Positions 1-6,057 of a stretch of 6,248 nucleotides of DNA are shown here, piece by piece. The stretch is from Bacteroidota bacterium (lineage in GTDB: Bacteria; Bacteroidota; Bacteroidia; Chitinophagales; Chitinophagaceae): the NCBI GenBank assembly GCA_023433345.1, contig JAEZDA010000118.1, positions 1 to 6,248 of the forward strand, read 5' to 3'. The notes under the pieces were generated by a model that was not told the origin of the DNA, did no database searches, and was given only the letters and a program-made list of their open reading frames with translations. Positions within the stretch are counted from its first letter, which is position 1; every line of letters begins with the position of its first letter. Position numbers and translations under genes: made by a program.

Positions 1-14
1 CGTTCCATATCTGA

Positions 15-44
15 TTTGAAAAATATTAACCATTAATATTTTTT
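15..44 (+). promoter_or_regulatory. Possible Bacteroidota-type promoter of the M43 protease
   Basis: TTTG at 15-18 could be a -33 element, with an 18-nt spacer to TATTTTTT at 37-44. The latter matches the -7 consensus TAnnTTTG except at the final base. The -7 candidate ends only 2 nt before the ATG at 47, so a transcript from it would be leaderless or nearly so. The A/T richness makes a chance match quite possible. Confidence 0.3.
19..43. repeat. Perfect 11-bp inverted repeat ahead of the protease gene
   Basis: AAAAATATTAA at 19-29 and TTAATATTTTT at 33-43 are exact reverse complements around the 3-nt spacer CCA. The repeat ends 3 nt before the protease start codon and overlaps the putative promoter, so it could be an operator for a dimeric regulator, a leader hairpin covering the start, or the weak A/T-only terminator of a gene upstream of the window. 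The symmetry is directly visible; the function is open. Confidence 0.6.
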
Positions 45-46
45 CA

Positions 47-1255
47 ATGAGGGCAATCTTTGTTTACGCCTTTTTACTGCTCACCGCTTTTTCTGCATCG
101 GCCCAGCGTGCATGCCTTACCGTTGACCGAACCCTTACTAAGGATCCTTTCTCAGGGTTGAGCATGAGAGATACCATTTCGAATGAAGTGATCACCATCC
201 CCGTTGTGATCCATGTTTTATACAATCGCCCTGAGCACAACATACCTGACGCGCAGGTGCAGAGCCAGCTTGATGCGCTTAATCGTGATTTCAGAATGAG
301 GAATACCGACGCTTCACTTGTACCTGCATATTTCTGGAACTTCGCTGCTGATGTTAGAATTGAATTCTGTTTGGCCAAGGTTGACCCTATGGGAAGAACA
401 ACATCCGGCATCATTCGCAAGCAAACGGCTGTTAGCCAGTTTATGGGAGATGATGGAATGAAATTCAATGGTGCCGGTGGCTCCGATGCATGGGACAGCC
501 GCCGTTATCTCAACATTTGGGTTTGCAACATGTTTGGCAGGGCACTTGGCTATGCTACTATGCCCGGCACCTCGCCCGATCGCGATGGCGTTGTGATAAA
601 CTGGGATGTTTTCGGTACCATCGGAAACCTTCGTGCTCCTTTCACAGAGGGACGCACAACCACCCATGAAGTGGCTCACTGGATGGGTTTAAAGCACATC
701 TGGGGAGATTCATTCTGCGGATCCGACGACGTTGACGATACACCGCAACAGGAATCATTCAATTTTTACTGCCCAACCTTTCCACGGGTTTCTGCGTGTT
801 CACCTAACGGTTATGGAGACATGTTTATGAACTTTATGGATCTGGCAGATGATGCCTGCATGCTTATGTTCACTCATGGACAGAAGAGAAAAATGCGCGG
901 CACCTTTGCTGCAAACGGTAGCAGAAATAATTTTCTTCAAAGCTATGCATGCGACAGCTCGAATGCAACAGCAGGTCCTCTGCCCGCACCTGCTCCGGCT
1001 CCGGAAGTAAATAAAGGCCGGCTAAAAATTTATCCTAACCCCGTAGTAGATCTGTTGAACGTTGAGGCAAGTGAGGAGTATGATATTTCCCAAAAATATA
1101 TTTCATTGCTTGACCTGTATGGAAGACCGAGCTTAAAGGTGAAGATGAATGAAGGAAAAACGAAGATCGATTGCTCACGATTGCCGCGTGGAGTTTATTT
1201 AGTGAAAATCGGTGATGGAAAGTCTGCTGAAATTTTCAAGATCGTGAAACAGTGA
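47..1255 (+). CDS. Secreted M43-family (cytophagalysin/pappalysin-like) zinc metalloprotease with T9SS sorting domain
   Basis: This 402-residue protein is predicted to be an extracellular metallopeptidase that cleaves protein substrates; its target is unknown. Residues 1 to about 19 form a signal peptide ending near SASAQ. The zinc site is HEVAHWMGLKH at 207-217: ligands H207, H211 and H217, with E208 as general base. The Met-turn NFMD follows, with M264. Cysteines C224, C242, C251 and C271 lie around the active site with spacing that fits the two disulfides known in M43 enzymes. After a Pro/Ala linker (about 312-320), residues 325-402 form a type A T9SS C-terminal domain: it opens with LKIYPNPVVDLLNV and ends in GVYLVKI...IFKIVKQ, so export through the outer membrane by the T9SS and removal of this tail are expected. 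The ATG at 47 gives a clean signal peptide; no Shine-Dalgarno is visible. The 3' end overlaps the convergent dehydrogenase gene. The family call is firm; the biological role is not known. Confidence 0.95.
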   Translation: MRAIFVYAFLLLTAFSASAQRACLTVDRTLTKDPFSGLSMRDTISNEVITIPVVIHVLYNRPEHNIPDAQVQSQLDALNRDFRMRNTDASLVPAYFWNFAADVRIEFCLAKVDPMGRTTSGIIRKQTAVSQFMGDDGMKFNGAGGSDAWDSRRYLNIWVCNMFGRALGYATMPGTSPDRDGVVINWDVFGTIGNLRAPFTEGRTTTHEVAHWMGLKHIWGDSFCGSDDVDDTPQQESFNFYCPTFPRVSACSPNGYGDMFMNFMDLADDACMLMFTHGQKRKMRGTFAANGSRNNFLQSYACDSSNATAGPLPAPAPAPEVNKGRLKIYPNPVVDLLNVEASEEYDISQKYISLLDLYGRPSLKVKMNEGKTKIDCSRLPRGVYLVKIGDGKSAEIFKIVKQ

Positions 1256-2381
1256 CCTGGTAGATAACTCCCCGTCTTTCCAAATACTTGATGATAAAAT
1301 CAAAACATTCCTCCTTCGCACCAACCAGTTCCGGAGGAAAAACACCATGTTCGGAGAATCGCTTTTCAGAAATAAGATGAGCGGCTGCCGCACATGTAAA
1401 TCCCGTTGTTCTGCTCATTGATGAAAAACCAGTTTCCGTATCGTTTTCATCATACAGCATATAATCGATTGTTACCCGGCCGTCTTTGTCTTCTCCTTTC
1501 AGGGTGATTTTCATTATGGTAAATTCCTTTTCATTCGGCTCAAGTTTCCATTGATCAAACAAAAGGGCGGAAGTGAATTCAATAGGAATGATCTCTCTAC
1601 CGTTTATAGAAACAGGTTTCACTGAAAACATTCCTGCTTTCTTAAATGCTTCTATAAGCTTTACATGACCGGGATAGCGAAGAGTTTTTTCCTTCATATC
1701 CGGGATGTGGCTCATGGTGATCAGAAGGCTGCGAAGTCCGTCTGTATTAAAGGATTCAAGTGTTCCAGCGGGATGAAGATCAACTGATTCTACATCACTT
1801 AGGGCAGGGCGTGTTACAATAAATCCGTTCTCCATATAACGCGCAGGCCTTGTATATTCTTCAATTACATCAATAGGTGAAAATGGCGCTTTATATTCGA
1901 AGGGAGCAATACGTGTTTTTGGAAGGCCCCCGACCATGCAATGAAAGGCTTTCACTTTCATTTTTTCATCGTGATATCCAAGAATAAGATTACTCATGCC
2001 GGGTGCAACTCCGCAATCTACAATTGCAGTAACGCTGTTTTGCTTTGCAAGCCGATTGAGAGAAAGGGCATCTTCGGGGAAAAAGGAAATGTCGGCAACA
2101 TTTTTTTTCAGGCCGATCAAGGTTTCAAGGGTTTTAAACCCCATGAACCCGGGCACCGCACTAACAACGATGTCGAAATCCTTAAGCAATTCCGCATACC
2201 CGGCATAGTTCAGCAGGTTAGCCTCCACAATGGAAATACCTGTTTCCCTTTTTTTCAATGCATGAAGGTTTGCGGAATTTATGTCGAAGGATGTAACACT
2301 GAAATGTTTTGCAAGATCCACTGCTATCGTGCTTCCAACCATTCCGGCGCCGAGTACCGCAATTTTCTTTGTTTGCTTCAT
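1236..2381 (-). CDS. Saccharopine dehydrogenase / lysine 6-dehydrogenase family oxidoreductase
   Basis: This is a 381-residue cytoplasmic NAD(P)-dependent oxidoreductase. The N-terminus is a Rossmann fold: KKIAVLGAGMVGS has the GxGxxG at 11-16, and D33 at the end of the second strand is compatible with NAD preference. VVSAVPG (72-78) and VDCGVAPGMSN (121-131) are typical of the saccharopine dehydrogenase-like family, the latter especially of lysine 6-dehydrogenase and related enzymes. The rest resembles the saccharopine dehydrogenase C-terminal domain, including TLRYPGH. Characterised relatives act on lysine, saccharopine or allysine; the substrate here cannot be fixed from sequence. The ATG at 2381 (MKQTKKIAVLG) is chosen because in-frame ATGs at 2408 and 2399 would only add a Cys-rich stub ahead of the first strand. 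The gene overlaps the convergent protease by 20 bp and diverges from the DUF4197 gene across about 60 bp. No lysine-pathway neighbours are present. Confidence 0.88.
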   Translation of the reverse strand: MKQTKKIAVLGAGMVGSTIAVDLAKHFSVTSFDINSANLHALKKRETGISIVEANLLNYAGYAELLKDFDIVVSAVPGFMGFKTLETLIGLKKNVADISFFPEDALSLNRLAKQNSVTAIVDCGVAPGMSNLILGYHDEKMKVKAFHCMVGGLPKTRIAPFEYKAPFSPIDVIEEYTRPARYMENGFIVTRPALSDVESVDLHPAGTLESFNTDGLRSLLITMSHIPDMKEKTLRYPGHVKLIEAFKKAGMFSVKPVSINGREIIPIEFTSALLFDQWKLEPNEKEFTIMKITLKGEDKDGRVTIDYMLYDENDTETGFSSMSRTTGFTCAAAAHLISEKRFSEHGVFPPELVGAKEECFDFIIKYLERRGVIYQVTVSRS

Positions 2382-2431
2382 ACAGGCAAAGCAACACATT
2401 TTATACAAAACATTAACCCTTTATTAAGTTC

Positions 2432-2437
2432 AGGAAG
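2432..2437 (+). promoter_or_regulatory. Shine-Dalgarno-like AGGAAG before the TTG at 2445
   Basis: AGGAAG is followed by 7 nt and then TTG, which is near-ideal spacing. It is the only well-placed purine-rich site I see before any start in the window, and it favours 2445 over 2463. Bacteroidota often do not depend on such sites, so the weight is moderate. Confidence 0.4.
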
Positions 2438-2439
2438 TT

Positions 2440-2447
2440 TATTTTTG
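2440..2447 (+). promoter_or_regulatory. Candidate -7 promoter element TATTTTTG for the DUF4197 gene
   Basis: TATTTTTG fits the Bacteroidota -7 consensus TAnnTTTG exactly. No clear TTTG lies at -33 distance upstream. If it is a real promoter, transcription would begin about 2450-2455, after the first TTG at 2445, and translation would have to start at the second TTG (2463) with a very short leader. This conflicts with the Shine-Dalgarno reading; only one is likely to be correct. Confidence 0.35.
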
Positions 2448-3224
2448 AAAAAACTATATCTCTTGAAAAAATTTCTTTTTACACTACTCGCTTTTACCTC
2501 TCTTACATCTTTCTCACAGGTAGGTTTGGGAAAAATTAAAAAACTCGCCGGCAAAGATTCAACCTCATCCTCCGGCGGACTGCTCCAGGGTATCTCCGGC
2601 AAATTGGGAGGCGGGGGTTCGTCTTTATCAAATGAAGAAATAATTGGCGGCTTAAAAGAGGCCCTGTCAACGGGAACCCTGAACAGCACAAATCTTTTGA
2701 ACAGGGCAGACGGGTATTTTGCCAATGAAGCTATTAAGATCCTCATGCCGGAAGAGGCACAAAAAGCAGAAAAAACGCTTCGAAGCATGGGCATGGGTTC
2801 GCTTGTAGACAAGGCCATTTTATCTATGAACCGGGCGGCTGAAGATGCTGCGGGAAATGTTTCCAACATCTTTATTAATGCTATAAAGAAAATGACGGTG
2901 AAGGATGGGTTGCAGATACTGAGGGGTGGAGATTTTGCGGCTACTGACTACCTTAAGAAAATGACCACAGCCGAATTGACTGAACAAATGCGGCCCGTAA
3001 TAGAAAGCTCGCTTTCAAAAGTAAATGCAACTGCATATTGGAAAGACGTTTTCAGCCAGTACAACCGTTTTTCACCAAATAAGGTTGATCCCGATCTGTC
3101 AGCCTATGTTACAGGGAAGGCGCTTGAAGGTATGTTTCACACTATCTCACTGGAAGAACAAAAGATCAGGAAGGATCCATCCGCACGTGTGACCGATCTG
3201 TTAAAGAAAGTTTTTTCTAATTAA
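2445..3224 (+). CDS. Exported DUF4197 family protein, TTG start
   Basis: This protein of about 259 residues has unknown biochemical function. Its core matches DUF4197: GGLKEAL, GYFANEAIKILMPEE, then MNRAAEDA (from residue 128), then ILRGGDFAATDYLKKMT and a C-terminal helical part ending in DLLKKVFSN. The N-terminus is a signal peptide (KK..LLKKFLFTLLAFTSLTSFSQ, cleavage near 25), followed by a Ser/Gly-rich linker (about 37-62), so a periplasmic or envelope location is likely. No in-frame ATG lies between the signal peptide and the upstream antisense region. TTG at 2445 has AGGAAG at 2432-2437 with 7-nt spacing; TTG at 2463 would give a slightly shorter but equally good signal peptide (253 residues). 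The frame is open upstream to 1941, but that part is antisense to the dehydrogenase gene and is not protein-like. The gene ends just before a strong terminator. The family call is firm; the exact start is uncertain. Confidence 0.9.
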   Translation: MKKLYLLKKFLFTLLAFTSLTSFSQVGLGKIKKLAGKDSTSSSGGLLQGISGKLGGGGSSLSNEEIIGGLKEALSTGTLNSTNLLNRADGYFANEAIKILMPEEAQKAEKTLRSMGMGSLVDKAILSMNRAAEDAAGNVSNIFINAIKKMTVKDGLQILRGGDFAATDYLKKMTTAELTEQMRPVIESSLSKVNATAYWKDVFSQYNRFSPNKVDPDLSAYVTGKALEGMFHTISLEEQKIRKDPSARVTDLLKKVFSN

Positions 3225-3248
3225 AATACTTTTCGGAAAAGAATTGGA

Positions 3249-3279
3249 GGTTGTTCATAATTGAACAACCTTTTTTTTT
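3249..3279 (+). terminator. Rho-independent terminator of the DUF4197 gene
   Basis: A perfect 9-bp stem (GGTTGTTCA at 3249-3257 with TGAACAACC at 3262-3270) closes a TAAT loop and is followed directly by nine T residues (3271-3279). It begins 24 nt after the DUF4197 stop codon. Confidence 0.93.
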
Positions 3280-3283
3280 GATC

Positions 3284-3312
3284 AAAAAAAAGGCTGCTTC
3301 CGCGAAGCAACC
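3284..3312 (-). terminator. Rho-independent terminator of lpdA
   Basis: Read on the minus strand, GGTTGCTTC, loop GCG and GAAGCAGCC form a 9-bp stem with one G-U wobble, followed by eight T residues (complement of A at 3284-3291). On the plus strand the wobble becomes a C-A mismatch, so the hairpin is better suited to minus-strand transcripts. It lies 27 nt past the lpdA stop codon. Confidence 0.9.
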
Positions 3313-3339
3313 TTTGTCTGTCGATTATCTGAATATTTT

Positions 3340-4728
3340 TTAAATATCGATCGCTTCGCCGTATGCAGCCGCCGTAGCTTCTTTCACACCTTCACTGATG
3401 GTGGGGTGCGGGTGAACGGCATTTAAAATTTCATGCGCAGTTGTTTCCAGTTTCCGTGCAACCACGGCTTCGGCAATGATCTCTGTTACATTGTATCCGA
3501 TCATATGGCATCCGAGGAACTCACCATATTTGGCATCAAAGATTACTTTTACAAAACCTTCTGTTGCTCCGGCTGCACTTGCTTTACCGCTTGCCATGAA
3601 TGGAAACTTTCCAACTTTTATTTCGTAGCCTGCATCCCTGGCCGCTTTTTCAGTATACCCAACTGATGCAATTTCAGGAGTGGAATAGGTGCAACCCGGG
3701 ATGTTATTATAATCCATCGGCTCGGGTTTATGCCCGCTAAGATGCTCCGCAGCATTTATTCCTTCTTTAGCGGCCACATGGGCGAGGGCCTGCCCCGGCG
3801 TACAATCGCCGATAGCATAAATGCCTGGCACATTGGTTTGCTGATTGGCATCGACAACTATTTTTCCTTTTTCCGTTTTTATGCCCAGCTCTTCAAGCCC
3901 GATCTTTTCAATGTTTGCCACAACGCCTACCGCACTCAATAATATCTCAGCTTCGAGAACCACCTCTCCGGAAGAAGTTTTCACCGTCGCTTTCACACCA
4001 TTGCCTGAAGTATCTACTTTGGTAACCTCGGCGCCTGTCATTATCTCTATCCCCTGTTTTTTATATTGCTTTTCAAGTTCCTTGCTTACATCTTCATCTT
4101 CAACAGGTACAATGCGCGGCATGAACTCAACGATGGTTACCTTAGTGCCCATGCTGTTATAGAAATACGCAAACTCGGAGCCTATCGCGCCACTTCCGCA
4201 AATGATCATACTCTTTGGCTGTTGAGGAAGAACCATTGCTTCACGATACCCGATGATCTTTTTACCATCGATAGGCATCCAAGGAAGCTCGCGCGAACGC
4301 CCGCCGGTTGCAATGATGATATTTTTGGCTTCCACAACCTGTTTATTGTTATCCTGCCCGGTCACTTCAACTTTTCCAGGTGCAATAACCTTTGCATTTC
4401 CCATAATCACGTCGATCTTATTCTTCTTCATCAGGAACTGCACACCTTTACTCATTTTATCTGCAACACCGCGGCTACGTTTAACCACACCGCCGAAGTC
4501 GTTGCTCACTTCTTTCACATTGATGCCATAGGTTGAAGCGTGCTTGGCGTATTCATATACCTGCGCGCTTTTTAGCAGGGCCTTTGTAGGGATGCAACCC
4601 CAGTTTAGGCAAATACCTCCTAAACTTTCTCTTTCAATGATCGCAACCTTTTTTCCTAATTGACTGGATCGGATCGCTGCAGGATAACCGCCGGGACCAC
4701 TTCCAATTACTATAACATCATATGCCAT
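3340..4728 (-). CDS. lpdA: Dihydrolipoyl dehydrogenase (E3)
   Basis: This 462-residue FAD-dependent enzyme reoxidises dihydrolipoyl groups of 2-oxoacid dehydrogenase complexes or the glycine cleavage system and passes electrons to NAD+. It acts in the cytoplasm as a homodimer. Visible motifs in order: the FAD-binding GSGPGG at 9-14; the redox-active disulfide GGICLNWGCIPTK with C40 and C45; the NAD-binding GSGAIG at 178-183; the second FAD motif GIYAIGD at roughly 305; and the C-terminal HPHPTISEG with catalytic H441 and E446 supplied across the dimer interface. Length is normal for the family and no key residue is missing. The ATG at 4728 places the Rossmann strand immediately at the N-terminus, as expected. 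The gene stands alone, without E1 or E2 genes beside it, so which complex it serves is not shown; one shared E3 is common. It has its own promoter and terminator. Confidence 0.98.
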   Translation of the reverse strand: MAYDVIVIGSGPGGYPAAIRSSQLGKKVAIIERESLGGICLNWGCIPTKALLKSAQVYEYAKHASTYGINVKEVSNDFGGVVKRSRGVADKMSKGVQFLMKKNKIDVIMGNAKVIAPGKVEVTGQDNNKQVVEAKNIIIATGGRSRELPWMPIDGKKIIGYREAMVLPQQPKSMIICGSGAIGSEFAYFYNSMGTKVTIVEFMPRIVPVEDEDVSKELEKQYKKQGIEIMTGAEVTKVDTSGNGVKATVKTSSGEVVLEAEILLSAVGVVANIEKIGLEELGIKTEKGKIVVDANQQTNVPGIYAIGDCTPGQALAHVAAKEGINAAEHLSGHKPEPMDYNNIPGCTYSTPEIASVGYTEKAARDAGYEIKVGKFPFMASGKASAAGATEGFVKVIFDAKYGEFLGCHMIGYNVTEIIAEAVVARKLETTAHEILNAVHPHPTISEGVKEATAAAYGEAIDI

Positions 4729-4754
4729 AAAAAATCGTTTAATTTTCGACCGGG

Positions 4755-4786
4755 CAAAACTACTTTACCTGCCTGTACTAACCAAA
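4755..4786 (-). promoter_or_regulatory. Bacteroidota-type promoter of lpdA
   Basis: Read on the minus strand, TTTG (4786-4783) is followed after 20 nt by TAGTTTTG (4762-4755), matching the -33 TTTG / -7 TAnnTTTG pattern of the phylum's primary sigma factor with acceptable spacing. The predicted transcript would have a leader of about 20 nt to the ATG at 4728. The upstream TTTG is itself part of a second TAnnTTTG match (TAGCTTTG, 4790-4783), so a second, more distal start is also possible. Confidence 0.6.
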
Positions 4787-4841
4787 GCTATTTTTAGGCG
4801 GATTTAACTAATATAGAGGAGTTACAGGCAAATAATTCTGC

Positions 4842-4849
4842 TATTTTTA
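4842..4849 (+). promoter_or_regulatory. Weak candidate -7 element before the TlpA-like gene
   Basis: TATTTTTA differs from TAnnTTTG only in the last base and ends 5 nt before the ATG, which would give a leaderless or very short-leader transcript. No convincing -33 TTTG is present, so this is tentative. Confidence 0.2.
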
Positions 4850-4854
4850 CTGCT

Positions 4855-5340
4855 ATGATCAGAACCGTTTTGGGCTTTGTTCTTTTATTAATTACTTGTA
4901 CGGTGTCTTCCCAGGATGTTGCCCGATGGAAGGCCGTTGACATGGCGCGCTACATTGAGTCGAAAAGTGCTGCAAAGGTTAAGGTAATAAACATGTGGGC
5001 TACATTTTGTAAACCGTGCATAGAGGAGATCCCTGGCTTTATTGAGGTAACAAAAAAACTTGGAGAGGAGGTTGAACTGATGCTGATTAGCGTGGATATG
5101 AAAAGCCACTATCCTGAAAAGATCAGGAATTTTTCAAAAGCCCACAAGTTCTTTACTCCCATGGCCTGGCTTGATGAAACGAATGCCGATTATTTCTGCC
5201 CGCTGTTAGATAAATCCTGGACAGGCAGTATTCCCGCCACGCTGATAATTAATACCTCATCAGGTTACAGAAAATTTTTTGAAGAGGAGATGAGCAGCAC
5301 TCAGTTGGAAGAAGAGATCAAAATTGCATTGGAGCGCTGA
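4855..5340 (+). CDS. Exported TlpA-like thioredoxin-fold protein
   Basis: This 161-residue protein is predicted to act in thiol-disulfide exchange in the periplasm or envelope. Residues 1 to about 20 form a signal peptide (hydrophobic run GFVLLLITCTV, then SSQ). The thioredoxin fold follows: VKVINMWATFCKPCIEEIP contains the active-site pair C52 and C55 in a CKPC motif, VELMLISVDM is the next core strand, and GSIPATLII carries the cis-proline loop opposite the active site. WATFCKPC is typical of TlpA/ResA-type reductases, but partners (cytochrome c maturation, repair of secreted proteins) cannot be assigned. C15 precedes the likely cleavage site; the context LITC is a poor lipobox, so a lipoprotein is less likely. 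The ATG at 4855 is the natural start of the signal peptide. The gene diverges from lpdA and converges on another thioredoxin-fold gene 34 bp downstream. Confidence 0.9.
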   Translation: MIRTVLGFVLLLITCTVSSQDVARWKAVDMARYIESKSAAKVKVINMWATFCKPCIEEIPGFIEVTKKLGEEVELMLISVDMKSHYPEKIRNFSKAHKFFTPMAWLDETNADYFCPLLDKSWTGSIPATLIINTSSGYRKFFEEEMSSTQLEEEIKIALER

Positions 5341-5374
5341 CCAGCAACCAAATTTTTAATATTTACGCACAGGA

Positions 5375-5980
5375 TTATCTTTTCTTCCTCTTGATGGTAC
5401 AACCAATACTTTTAGATTCTTTTACGCCAACTTCTTTTCCCGCGACCATTTCAAGAATTGCTTCGCGAAGATGCTGACGGGTAACAGACATTTCATCTGC
5501 CGGGCTGTCGTCAATTGCTCCATGGTACACCAGCGTCATATCCTTATTAAAAAGAAAAACTTCAGGGGTTCTTTTAGCATCGAAAGCGTCTGCAACCACA
5601 CTGTTTTCATCGATCACATAAGGCCAGTTATAATTTAAACCCTTTGCATAGGTCTTCATCGCCTCAAAGCTGTCATCATCTCCTCTTTGCGCCTCATTGC
5701 TGTTTATCAATATCACTCCAACATTGTTTTTCGCTGCAAACACGGCCATGGAGGTTGTTCTTTGTTCGTTTTTCACAACGTATGGGCAAGTGTTGCAACT
5801 GAACATTACAAGCAGGCCATTTTTTTTGGCTGCATCCTGCATGGAAATTTTCTTTCCCGAAATGTCCAGCATTTTTACATCAGCTTTTGGAAGTTTCGAG
5901 CCTATGGGCAATGCTTCCTGAACGAAGCCCATGGTAAGACCAATAAAGGCAATGCTTATAAAAAGAAATAGTGCTTTCAT
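5375..5980 (-). CDS. Exported redoxin-domain (peroxiredoxin-like/AhpC-TSA) protein
   Basis: This 201-residue protein has a thioredoxin fold of the peroxiredoxin-like redoxin group. A signal peptide spans about 1-20 (KALFLFISIAFIGLTMGF). The redoxin start is LPIGSKLPKADVKMLDISGKKIS, as in AhpC/TSA-like domains. The active site is LLVMFSCNTCPYV with C62 and C65; RTPEVFLF supplies the cis-proline (P139). A third cysteine, C194, lies in the tail SIGCTIKRKKR, a position where relatives I recall also end in a GC(S/T)IK-type motif, and could act as a resolving cysteine. The expected activity is thiol-disulfide exchange or thiol-dependent peroxide reduction; the sequence does not decide which, and no substrate is known. 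The ATG at 5980 gives the only sensible signal peptide. It is convergent with the TlpA-like gene 34 bp away; no clear terminator is seen between them. A promoter element lies just upstream. Confidence 0.88.
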   Translation of the reverse strand: MKALFLFISIAFIGLTMGFVQEALPIGSKLPKADVKMLDISGKKISMQDAAKKNGLLVMFSCNTCPYVVKNEQRTTSMAVFAAKNNVGVILINSNEAQRGDDDSFEAMKTYAKGLNYNWPYVIDENSVVADAFDAKRTPEVFLFNKDMTLVYHGAIDDSPADEMSVTRQHLREAILEMVAGKEVGVKESKSIGCTIKRKKR

Positions 5981-5999
5981 GTTTTCAGTTTTGTTGAAT

Positions 6000-6007
6000 C
6001 AAATGTA
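6000..6007 (-). promoter_or_regulatory. -7 promoter element TACATTTG of the redoxin gene
   Basis: On the minus strand TACATTTG matches TAnnTTTG exactly and ends 19 nt before the ATG at 5980, leaving a short A-rich leader without a Shine-Dalgarno. I see no TTTG at the -33 position, so the call rests on the -7 element and its location. Confidence 0.5.
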
Positions 6008-6057
6008 CCTATTATCCGGCCGAATACATCGCCCGCTCATATAAAAGGATGTTATTT

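Noticed and set aside
2382..2408. Longer start for the dehydrogenase (adds MYKMCCFAC)
   Set aside because: The Rossmann strand begins right after MKQTKK, so the extra Cys-rich residues are unlikely to be translated.
1941..2444. An in-frame open extension upstream of the DUF4197 gene, with ATGs
   Set aside because: It is antisense to the dehydrogenase coding region, has no protein-like features, and would bury a clear signal peptide in mid-protein.
3433..4536. Several plus-strand open frames within lpdA
   Set aside because: They are shadows of a highly conserved minus-strand gene and show no recognisable domain or start signal.
4815..4821. AGAGGAG as ribosome binding site of the TlpA-like gene
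   Set aside because: It is 33 nt before the ATG, and no start codon sits at the right distance from it.
4888..4899. Lipobox ending at C15 of the TlpA-like protein
   Set aside because: LITC has Thr at -1, which is unusual for lipoprotein signal peptides, and an ordinary cleavage site follows at SSQ.
5341..5374. Terminator between the two convergent thioredoxin-fold genes
   Set aside because: The segment is A/T-rich but has no stem of useful length.
5687..5971. Plus-strand open frames opposite the redoxin gene
   Set aside because: The minus-strand frame has a signal peptide, active-site motif and promoter element; the opposite frames have none.
6008..6057. Terminator or operator around the short palindrome CGGCCG after the YihY gene
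   Set aside because: The palindrome has no loop and no T-run, and is too short to distinguish from chance.
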